A DNA stretch of 64,000 bases, from NCBI GenBank assembly GCA_963709425.1, contig CAVPWG010000001.1, positions 496,001 through 560,000 on the forward strand. The letters are read 5' to 3'. Numbering within the stretch: the first letter of the stretch is position 1; every line of letters begins with the position of its first letter. The translations under genes were made by a program, and so were the position numbers. Under the pieces are notes generated by a model. It did no database searches. It worked only from the letters and a program-made list of their open reading frames with translations, and was not told where the DNA came from. The DNA is from JAICJC01 sp963709425. Its GTDB lineage: Bacteria; Actinomycetota; Thermoleophilia; Gaiellales; JAICJC01. Below, one piece after another: positions 31,701-38,276 of the stretch.

Positions 31701-32494
31701 CAGGTCGCCGTCGGGACCGTGTGCTTCTCGTAGGCCAGCGTGACCGGCGAGAAGCGGATGATCGTCTCGCGGCCGTGGAACGGGTACTTGCGGTAGACGG
31801 CCACCTCGTCCGCGGCGATCTCGACGACGTTGTAACAGGGCCGCGTGTTGCCGCGCAGGCGCATCGACGACACCGTGCCCGCGTTCACGACGAACAGATC
31901 CTCGAGCCGCCAGGCGTACGGCACGTGCTTGTGCCCCGAGAGCACGAGGTTCACGCCGGCGCGCTGGAGCACCTCGAGCGCGTCGCCCGCGTCATGGACG
32001 ACGTTTCGCTCTCGCCCGGTGCCGGGGATCGGGAGCAGGTGGTGGTGCAGGATGAAGACGCGGAAGTCGGCGGGCGGCGCGAACTGCTCCTCGATCCAGC
32101 CGTAGCGGCCGCGGCCGACCACGCCGTAGTCCAGGTCGGGCTCCGACGAGTCGACGGCGACGAAGCTGATGCCGCCCTTGTGCAGCACCGTCGACCGCGG
32201 CCCGATCAGGCTTTCGAAATGGACGTGGCCGACGTTGCGGGAGTCGTGGTTCCCGGGGATCGTGATCACGTCGGGGCAGACCAGCCGCTCGAGGTACTCG
32301 CGGGCCTGGCGGTACTCCTGCTTGTAGCCGAAGGTCGTGAGATCGCCCGAGCAGACGACCACGTCGGGGGTCAGGTCGTTGATCTCCATGATCGCCCGCT
32401 GGAGCAGGTTCTCGACGAAATACGGCGAGCCGCAGTGCAGGTCGGAGAGGTGCGCGATGACGAACGGGCGAGGCTGGCTCGACACGGGCGCCAT
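31700..32494 (-). CDS. Metallophosphoesterase heading the cDPG operon
   Basis: A 264-residue calcineurin-like phosphoesterase. The five metal motifs are all visible: LSDLHCGSP, CSGDLTTFGY, IPGNHDSRN, FILHHHLLP and LSGHKHVPYA. It lacks signal or membrane segments. It begins the six-gene operon with cDPG synthetase, joined by TGATG. It might hydrolyse cyclic 2,3-diphosphoglycerate or a related phosphate ester and so set the cDPG level; this is inference from position only. ATG 32494 is the start favoured by family length. Confidence 0.87.
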   Translation of the reverse strand: MAPVSSQPRPFVIAHLSDLHCGSPYFVENLLQRAIMEINDLTPDVVVCSGDLTTFGYKQEYRQAREYLERLVCPDVITIPGNHDSRNVGHVHFESLIGPRSTVLHKGGISFVAVDSSEPDLDYGVVGRGRYGWIEEQFAPPADFRVFILHHHLLPIPGTGRERNVVHDAGDALEVLQRAGVNLVLSGHKHVPYAWRLEDLFVVNAGTVSSMRLRGNTRPCYNVVEIAADEVAVYRKYPFHGRETIIRFSPVTLAYEKHTVPTAT

Positions 32495-32534
32495 CGTACC
32501 GCCGTCCGAGGTGACCGGTACCGTTGCAAGGCGG

Positions 32535-32867
32535 ATGCACAAAGGGCCGCGGTTCCAAAACGACGCCGAGCGAGAGTGCGCCCGCCTGTTCGACTATCAC
32601 GGCGTGGCGTGGGAATACGAGCCGCACACGTTCCCACTCGAGGTGAGCCCGGAGGGCGGCGTGCTCGAGGCGTTCACGCCCGACTTCTATCTGCCGGAGC
32701 AGGACTTGTACGTCGAGGTGACCACCATGAAGCAGTCGCTCGTCACGAAGAAGAACCGCAAGGTGCGGCGGCTGCGCGAGCTCTACCCCGACGTCCGCAT
32801 CCGGATCTTCTACCGCCGCGATCTCGACGCGCTCGCCGACCGGCACGGCCTGCGGCTGCCGGCGTGA
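32535..32867 (+). CDS. PD-(D/E)XK-like nuclease domain protein
   Basis: A 110-residue protein. The core AFTPDFYLPEQDLYVEVTTM followed by KKNRKVRRLRELYPDV has the PD...ExT/K layout of small restriction-like nucleases (Asp in TPDF, Glu in YVEVT, with Lys a few residues later as possible third catalytic residue). The N-terminal FQNDAERECARLFDYHGVAW resembles the opening helix of DUF559/very-short-patch-like enzymes. It overlaps hpt by a GTGA junction. It may act in DNA repair; the target is unknown. Confidence 0.68.
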   Translation: MHKGPRFQNDAERECARLFDYHGVAWEYEPHTFPLEVSPEGGVLEAFTPDFYLPEQDLYVEVTTMKQSLVTKKNRKVRRLRELYPDVRIRIFYRRDLDALADRHGLRLPA

Positions 32868-33382
32868 CCGCGCCCACCGGGGCGGTGTACCTGCCGGCGG
32901 CGGCGATCGCCGAGCGCGTCGCCGAGCTCGCCGCGGCCATCGACCGCGACCACCGCGGGGCGCCGCTGACGCTGGTCGCCGTCCTCAAGGGTGCGGTCGT
33001 GCTGTGCGCCGACCTGTCGCGCGCCCTCTCGATCCCGCACCGCATCGACACGATCCAGCTCACGCCCTACCGTGGCTCGCAGGGCGGCCGGATGCGGCTC
33101 ACGAAGGACCTCGACCATCCGGTGCGCGACGAGCACGTGATCGTGGTCGAGGACGTCGTCGACACCGGGCTCACGCTCCTGAACGTCGTCCGCGCCCTGG
33201 GGGCACGCGGGGCGAGGCGGGTCGACGTCTGCGCGCTCCTCGACCGGCCCCACCGGCGGCTCGTCGAGCTCGACGTGCGCTATCTCGGCTACACCGCCGC
33301 CGAGCGCCCGGTGGTCGGCTACGGCCTGGGGCATCACGACCGGTACCGGTCGCTGCCCGACATCCGCTTCCTGGCCGCCTGA
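32864..33382 (+). CDS. hpt: Hypoxanthine-guanine phosphoribosyltransferase
   Basis: A 172-residue purine salvage enzyme that joins hypoxanthine or guanine to PRPP. The PRPP loop VIVVEDVVDTGLTLLNVV is diagnostic; earlier LVAVLKGAVVLCADL and TPYRGSQGG give the pyrophosphate loop and hood, and VGYGLGHHDRYRSLPDI is the C-terminal Mg/base region. GTG 32864 is fixed by the GTGA overlap with the nuclease-like gene. It is slightly shorter than most Hpt proteins but lacks nothing essential. Confidence 0.9.
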   Translation: MTAPTGAVYLPAAAIAERVAELAAAIDRDHRGAPLTLVAVLKGAVVLCADLSRALSIPHRIDTIQLTPYRGSQGGRMRLTKDLDHPVRDEHVIVVEDVVDTGLTLLNVVRALGARGARRVDVCALLDRPHRRLVELDVRYLGYTAAERPVVGYGLGHHDRYRSLPDIRFLAA

Positions 33383-33470
33383 GACCCGCGCGCCTCGCTC
33401 CGCCTATCCATGTCGCCGCACGCTGGCTAAATTGCAGACTCGGTCGGTGGAACAGGAGGGAGGCACGTCC

Positions 33471-33743
33471 ATGGCTCTTGAGAAGGCAGAGCAATCCGAG
33501 GTGGGTGTGAAGCAGGCGCCCAGCATCGATCCGCTCGCCGAGCAGGCCGCGAACCTGCTCGCGAAGGCGATGCTGACAAGCCACGATCGTGACACGCTGT
33601 GGGAGCGATTCCACGCACTCGTCGTGGAACAGACGACGGAGCTCGAGGAGGCGCCGATCCGCGAGGCGCTCGACGAGATGGAGCGGCAGGGGGTCCGGCT
33701 CGAAGCGGTCGCCCGAGTCGTGAGAGACCGGCTCGGCGGCTGA
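33471..33743 (+). CDS. Hypothetical helical protein
   Basis: A 90-residue soluble protein preceded by AGGAGGGAGG. It is acidic at the start and predicted to be three helices (LAEQAANLLAKAML, DTLWERFHALVVEQTTELEE, IREALDEMERQGVRLEAVAR). No family is recognised. It is followed after 49 bp by a membrane protein in the same direction; the two may form one unit. Confidence 0.6.
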   Translation: MALEKAEQSEVGVKQAPSIDPLAEQAANLLAKAMLTSHDRDTLWERFHALVVEQTTELEEAPIREALDEMERQGVRLEAVARVVRDRLGG

Positions 33744-33792
33744 TCGGCACACACGCACGGCTCCGGCCTGCGAACGACAAAGGGGGTCGAAG

Positions 33793-34269
33793 GTGGCATC
33801 CAAACGACCGTCCGAGAATGGTGAGGCACCCGTACCCGAAGGGCCGGTGACCGCGCCTCAAGGCGGCCCGGGGCCGGACGAGAGCCGGCCGGTGGCACCG
33901 CAGTGGGCGAACGGCGTCCTCGTCGTCGGGGGCGGGTTGCTCGCCATCGCGTTCTGCTTCGCAGCCGCGCTCTACGTGTACCGGAACGTCACGTCGGCGA
34001 CCGACAGCGCCACGGCCGTCGCGACGGTGCTCGCCCCCGTCACCGGTGTGGTGGGCACCGTGGTCGGCGCGTACTTCGGCATTCAGGCCGGGTCCGCGGG
34101 CACGGCGGCCGCCCAGGCGGCTGCGAACGAGGCCCAGGCGACCGCCCTGGAGGCGATGCGGAACCTCGCGGCGATCACCGCCGTGACGCCGGCCGCGGCC
34201 GCGGATCAGGTGCATGAGATCCTCGGCATCGAGGCACGCGGGCCGCGCAGCTCCCGACCCGGGTTCTAG
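33793..34269 (+). CDS. Hypothetical membrane protein
   Basis: A 158-residue protein starting with GTG behind an AGGGGG site. The first 37 residues are Pro/Glu-rich and polar, then come two hydrophobic segments (GVLVVGGGLLAIAFCFAAAL and VLAPVTGVVGTVVGAYFGI) followed by an Ala-rich helix (TAAAQAAANEAQATALEAM) typical of a short coiled coil. Both ends are probably cytoplasmic. It resembles small anonymous actinobacterial membrane proteins; function unknown. Confidence 0.6.
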   Translation: MASKRPSENGEAPVPEGPVTAPQGGPGPDESRPVAPQWANGVLVVGGGLLAIAFCFAAALYVYRNVTSATDSATAVATVLAPVTGVVGTVVGAYFGIQAGSAGTAAAQAAANEAQATALEAMRNLAAITAVTPAAAADQVHEILGIEARGPRSSRPGF

Positions 34270-34308
34270 GCGGCGCTCGCAGTCCACGAGGAGGCTCACA
34301 GCTACCAT

Positions 34309-35223
34309 ATGGCCATGGCCAAACGTCGAACGCTCGACCGCGATCCGGGCCTCATCGCCCGGATGACGACGACCGTGTTCCTGCTCGGTCTGATCTACGT
34401 CGTCTTCTTCGTCGTCCTCGCGCAGGCGTTCAACCTCGGGCTCATCCCGATCATCCTGATCGGCGGTGGCATGCTGGTCGTCCAGTACTGGACGAGCGAC
34501 AAGATCGCCCTCGCGTCGTCCGGGGCGAAGATCGTGAGCCAGGCCGAGGCGCCGGAGCTGCACGCCGTGATCCAGCGGCTGTGCATGACGGCCGGGCTCC
34601 CCATGCCGCGCGTCGCGATCGTCCCGACCGACATGCCGAACGCGTTCGCCACGGGCCGCAGCCCCAAGCACGCCGCCGTGGCGGTCACCCAGGGCCTGCT
34701 CGACCGGCTCGAGCCGGAGGAGCTGGAGGGCGTCATCGCCCACGAGCTGAGCCACGTGGCCCACCGCGACGTCGCCATCATGACCCTCGCGAGCTTCTTC
34801 GCGATGGTGGCCGGGTTCATCACCCGCTGGGGCTTCTTCTTCGGAGGCGGCTTCGGGGGCGGCGACGACGACAACAACTCCGGCAACGCCTTCGTCGTCG
34901 TGCTGCTGGTCTCGATCATCGTCTACGCCCTCTCGTTCGTCCTCATCCGCACGCTCTCGCGCTATCGCGAGTTCGCGGCCGACCGGGGCGCGGCGATCCT
35001 CACCAAGTCGCCGTCGAGCCTGGCGTCGGCGCTCGTCAAGATCTCGGGCGCGATGGGCCGGATCCCGCAGCGTGACATGCGGATGGCCGAGGGCCTGAAC
35101 CAGTTCTTCATCATCCCCGCCGGGCTCAAGAGCGGCCTCTCGAACCTGTTCTCGGATCACCCGCCGCTCGAGGCCAGGCTTGAGCAGCTGCGCCGGCTCG
35201 AGCGCGGCCTCGAAGGTCTGTAA
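34309..35223 (+). CDS. htpX: HtpX-family membrane zinc metalloprotease
   Basis: A 304-residue M48B protease. Two N-terminal membrane segments, then the domain with APELHAVIQRL, the zinc motif IAHELSHVAHRD, two further membrane segments around a glycine-rich loop, the third ligand region SRYREFAADRGAA, and a C-terminal SDHPPLEARLEQL. HtpX degrades misfolded membrane proteins. It is followed by pspAB, an arrangement seen across actinobacteria, which ties it to the PspA envelope-stress response encoded in convergent orientation just downstream. Confidence 0.95.
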   Translation: MAMAKRRTLDRDPGLIARMTTTVFLLGLIYVVFFVVLAQAFNLGLIPIILIGGGMLVVQYWTSDKIALASSGAKIVSQAEAPELHAVIQRLCMTAGLPMPRVAIVPTDMPNAFATGRSPKHAAVAVTQGLLDRLEPEELEGVIAHELSHVAHRDVAIMTLASFFAMVAGFITRWGFFFGGGFGGGDDDNNSGNAFVVVLLVSIIVYALSFVLIRTLSRYREFAADRGAAILTKSPSSLASALVKISGAMGRIPQRDMRMAEGLNQFFIIPAGLKSGLSNLFSDHPPLEARLEQLRRLERGLEGL

Positions 35224-35273
35224 GACCTCCCACGGCGTCATCCGGCCGGAAATCGGGTAGATTCCCCGGCCCC

Positions 35274-35834
35274 ATGGGGCTATTCGACAGTCTGCTGGGC
35301 CGGACGAAGGTCGAGAAGCCGACGCTTGAGCGCCTGTTCGCCATGTCGACGGCCCAGGTCACGCTCGAGACGTCGCTCGACCTGCACCCGTCGCAGTCGG
35401 CGGCGATCTGCTTCAAGCCCATGTCGTCGTCGCGCTTCCGCGAGAGCGGGAAGGACATCGAGGACATGGTGAAGATGGCGTTCGCCGACTCCGGGACGAA
35501 GATGGAGCGGAGCGTCGACCAGTACGGCTACGAGTGGCTGCGGCTCACCGACGCCGACTTCGAGGACCTGGTGACGACGATCCACGTCGCCGCCCAGTCG
35601 ATGACCGACGACGGCTTCGGCGAGCAGCTCCTGTGCGCGCTCTTCGGGTTCGAGCCGGGGAGCGTCCGCTTCGTCTACAACTTCAAGCGCGGAACGTTCT
35701 ATCCTTTCGTGCCCCAAGGTACGAACACCCGCGACACCGAGCGCGAGCTCCAGCTGCAGGCCAGGCTCGAAGGCGAGCTGCCGATCGAGGCTGAGCTCGA
35801 GCGGTGGTATCCGCTATGGGACGCCCCGATCTAG
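35274..35834 (+). CDS. pspAB: PspA-associated protein PspAB
   Basis: A 186-residue cytoplasmic protein: MGLFDSLLGRTK at the start, then LERLFAMSTAQVTLETSLDL, and GSVRFVYNFKRGTFYPFVPQ with ELPIEAELERWYPLWDAPI at the end. This is the PspAB family that accompanies HtpX and PspA/PspAA. Its molecular role is not established. It lies 50 bp after htpX, and its 3' end overlaps by 19 bp the start of an exported protein gene. Confidence 0.85.
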   Translation: MGLFDSLLGRTKVEKPTLERLFAMSTAQVTLETSLDLHPSQSAAICFKPMSSSRFRESGKDIEDMVKMAFADSGTKMERSVDQYGYEWLRLTDADFEDLVTTIHVAAQSMTDDGFGEQLLCALFGFEPGSVRFVYNFKRGTFYPFVPQGTNTRDTERELQLQARLEGELPIEAELERWYPLWDAPI

Positions 35835-36841
35835 ATCTCGAAAAACGGCTGAAGGCCTACAGCGGCGACCCGCGGTGGGTGCAGCGCCAGGTGTCGCGGG
35901 ACCGCGCGATCCGCCAGCGGCGGATCGCGCTGGCGTCGTTCGTCTCGCTCGCCGTCATCTTCGGCGCCGCGGGGGCGTGGACGCGCATCTCCGGCTCGTC
36001 ACCCCTGCACGGGAGCGGCTCGGCCGCGAATGCCGCCAAGGAGAAGCCGAAGCCGCCGCCGACGCTGCCCGACGGAGGGCGGACGATCCTCCCGCGCACG
36101 CGGGTCGTGGCGTTCTACGGCGCGCCTCAGGACGCCGGCCTGGGCACGCTTGGGATCGGCTCGCCCGAAGCTGCGGGACGGCGGCTCGACGTCATGGCGG
36201 CCAAGTACCGCGCCGACCGTCCGGTGCTCCCGGCGATGGAGTTGATCGCCACCGTCGTCCAGGCCTCGCCGGGCGAGGAAGGGCTCTACCGTGCCCGTCA
36301 GTCGTCCGACCTGATCGGCCGCTACCTGGCAGCCGCCCGCCGGGCCCACGCCCTGCTGATCCTCGACATCCAGCCGGGCCGCTCGCCGTTCATGCGCGAG
36401 GTGCGCTCCTACGCCCGCTGGCTGCGAGAGCCGGACGTCGGCATTGCGCTCGACCCCGAGTGGAGCATGGCGGCCGGACAGGTGCCGGGGACGGTCATCG
36501 GCGCCACCGACGCCTCGATCGTCAACCACGTCCAGGCCTACATGTCCCAGATCGTGAAGGCCCACAACCTGCCCCAGAAGCTCCTGATCGTGCACCGGTT
36601 CACGACCGGGATGATCCGACACGCGCGCACGCTTGCGACCTACCCCGGCGTGGCGCTGACGGTCAACGTCGACGGGTACGGCGACCGGGACAACAAGGTG
36701 TCGAAGTACGACCTCTTCTCGACCCGGAAGCCCGGCCGCTATAACGGGTTCAAGCTCTTCTTCCACGAGGACACCGGCCTCATGACGCCACGGGCGGTGC
36801 TGCGCCTCATCCCGCGCCCCGACGTGGTCGTCTACGAGTGA
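35816..36841 (+). CDS. Membrane-anchored exported protein of unknown function
   Basis: A 341-residue protein with a basic cytoplasmic lead of about 40 residues, one membrane segment (ALASFVSLAVIFGAAGAWT), a Pro/Lys spacer and an extracytoplasmic domain. The domain opens RTRVVAFYGAPQDAGLGTLG and continues with HALLILDIQPGRSPF, VGIALDPEWSM and KLLIVHRFTTGMI, consistent with a TIM-barrel-like fold; similar proteins are common in actinobacteria without assigned function. The ATG at 35816 lies inside pspAB, so the two are coupled, which links it to envelope stress. Confidence 0.72.
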   Translation: MGRPDLDLEKRLKAYSGDPRWVQRQVSRDRAIRQRRIALASFVSLAVIFGAAGAWTRISGSSPLHGSGSAANAAKEKPKPPPTLPDGGRTILPRTRVVAFYGAPQDAGLGTLGIGSPEAAGRRLDVMAAKYRADRPVLPAMELIATVVQASPGEEGLYRARQSSDLIGRYLAAARRAHALLILDIQPGRSPFMREVRSYARWLREPDVGIALDPEWSMAAGQVPGTVIGATDASIVNHVQAYMSQIVKAHNLPQKLLIVHRFTTGMIRHARTLATYPGVALTVNVDGYGDRDNKVSKYDLFSTRKPGRYNGFKLFFHEDTGLMTPRAVLRLIPRPDVVVYE

Positions 36842-36902
36842 CGGCCTGCACCGGCCCGGCCCGAGGCGGGCGTCGCCACCCGGCCGGACTGGGTCGACCC
36901 CG

Positions 36903-37184
36903 CTAGCCGGGGATGGCGCCCTCGCCCGCGAACGCCTCGCGGGCCTCCTCGAGCGTCGTATCGGCGGCGGGCAGCACGTGGTCCGACGTGACAAGCTCGC
37001 CGTCGGGGACGGGCGCGCCGCTCCCGCGGACGTGCGCGATGAGCTCGGTGAACGAGCGGTCGAACGCGGCGCCGTCACCGGCGGCGACCGCCGCCGCCAC
37101 GGCGTTGTCGAGCTCGTTCAGGCGACCGATCTCGGCATCGTCGAGCCGAAACTGGCCGCTCCCGAGTACGCGGACGACGATCAT
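36903..37184 (-). CDS. pspAA: PspA-associated protein PspAA
   Basis: A 93-residue protein with the PspAA pattern: MIVVRVLGSGQFRLDD at the N-terminus, ELDNAVAAAVAAGDGAAFD in the middle and a conserved VTSDHVLPAADTTLEEA tail. Its ATG overlaps the pspA stop (ATGA). PspAA is thought to assist or modulate PspA on the membrane. It is convergent with the htpX-pspAB side of the module. Confidence 0.87.
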   Translation of the reverse strand: MIVVRVLGSGQFRLDDAEIGRLNELDNAVAAAVAAGDGAAFDRSFTELIAHVRGSGAPVPDGELVTSDHVLPAADTTLEEAREAFAGEGAIPG

Positions 37185-37951
37185 TTCGCATCCTCCGCGG
37201 CCTCGGTCGACTGCGTGCCGCCCTGACCGATCTCGGCCGCCGGTGCGCCGCTTCCGACCTCCGCGCGCAGCTTCTCCATCTCGGCGTCGACCTGGCTTCC
37301 GGCCGTGAGGGCCGCGATCTGGGCGTCGAGGTCCGAGCCGGGCGCGGCCGTCAGGTCGTCGATGGCGCCGGTGTCGACCAGCTCGTTCACCGCCGCCGCC
37401 CGCGCCTGCATCTGCTCGGTCTTGTCCTGGGCGCGCTGGAGGGCGAGCCCGACGTCCGACATCTCCTCGCCCAGGCCGGTCGTCGCCTCGCCGATCCGCA
37501 CCTGCGCCTCGGCCGCGGAGTACTGCGCCTTCACGACCTCCTTCTGGGTGCGGAATGACTCGACCTTCGCCGACAGCCGCCGCTCCTGGTCGATCAGGTT
37601 CTGCTGCTGCTGCTCGAGCTGGGTGATCTGCGAGTCGAGCCCCTGCAGCTGGCCCTGGATCAGCGCCTTTCGCTCGAGCGCCGTTCGCGCGAGGTCCTCG
37701 CGGTTTCCGGCGAGCGCCTGACGGGCCTGACCGTCGAGCTTCACGATGCTTTCCTCGAGCTTCGCGGTCTGCAGCTGAAGCCGCTTCTTCGCGGTGACGA
37801 CGTCGGCCACTCCGCGCTTGACCTTCTGAAGCATCTCGAGCTGCTGCTGGTAGCTGTAGTCGAGGGTCTGCCCAGGATCCTCGGCCTTGTCGAGCATCGT
37901 GTTCGCCTTGACCTTGAACAGGGTCGTGAAACGCGACATGAGACCGGCCAT
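37181..37951 (-). CDS. pspA: PspA/IM30 (ESCRT-III-like) membrane-stress protein
   Basis: A 256-residue protein almost wholly coiled coil, with the amphipathic lead MAGLMSRFTTLFKVKANTML, then EDPGQTLDYSYQQQLEMLQK and long helices; the last 40 residues are acidic and flexible. PspA forms ESCRT-III-like oligomers that seal damaged membranes. GGAGG precedes the ATG. It is followed by pspAA in ATGA overlap and lies downstream of the ccm genes without a clear terminator. Confidence 0.92.
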   Translation of the reverse strand: MAGLMSRFTTLFKVKANTMLDKAEDPGQTLDYSYQQQLEMLQKVKRGVADVVTAKKRLQLQTAKLEESIVKLDGQARQALAGNREDLARTALERKALIQGQLQGLDSQITQLEQQQQNLIDQERRLSAKVESFRTQKEVVKAQYSAAEAQVRIGEATTGLGEEMSDVGLALQRAQDKTEQMQARAAAVNELVDTGAIDDLTAAPGSDLDAQIAALTAGSQVDAEMEKLRAEVGSGAPAAEIGQGGTQSTEAAEDAK

Positions 37952-37982
37952 GAATCCCTCCTGGAGAGCGCTTGAAGCGGCG

Positions 37983-38276
37983 CTACCTTAGCTCATCCAG
38001 CTCGCGCAGCACCCTGGCCGCCTCGGCTCGGAGGCGGTCGCGCTCGACCTGGTAGTCGGCTTCGGTGACCTTGCCCGTCCGCAGGTCCTGCTCCAGGTCA
38101 CGCAGCGAGCCATAGGCCGCGTCACGGGCCTCGGCCAGCGACAGCCGCCGCCGGTCGTCCTCCGACAGCCGCTGCTCCGGCCCCTCGCGCTCCGGCGAGA
38201 CGAAGGGCCACGCCACGACGAGCACGGCAAGCATGACCAGGGCCGCCGCCGCGGCGACCGCTGCCGCTGCGGTCAT
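37983..38276 (-). CDS. Small membrane protein of the ccm operon (CcmI-like)
   Basis: A 97-residue protein with one N-terminal membrane helix (AAALVMLAVLVVAWPFVSP) and a charged helical tail (LSLAEARDAAYGSLRDLEQD, then TEADYQVERDRLRAEAARVL). This is the arrangement of the N-terminal part of CcmI, which presents apocytochrome to the haem ligation complex. It overlaps ccmF by ATGA. A role in cytochrome c maturation is inferred from this position. Confidence 0.72.
   Translation of the reverse strand: MTAAAAVAAAAALVMLAVLVVAWPFVSPEREGPEQRLSEDDRRRLSLAEARDAAYGSLRDLEQDLRTGKVTEADYQVERDRLRAEAARVLRELDELR

Noticed and set aside
33427..35241. A 604-residue minus-strand open frame opposite htpX
   Set aside because: Antisense of HtpX and of two small genes with ribosome sites; composition only.
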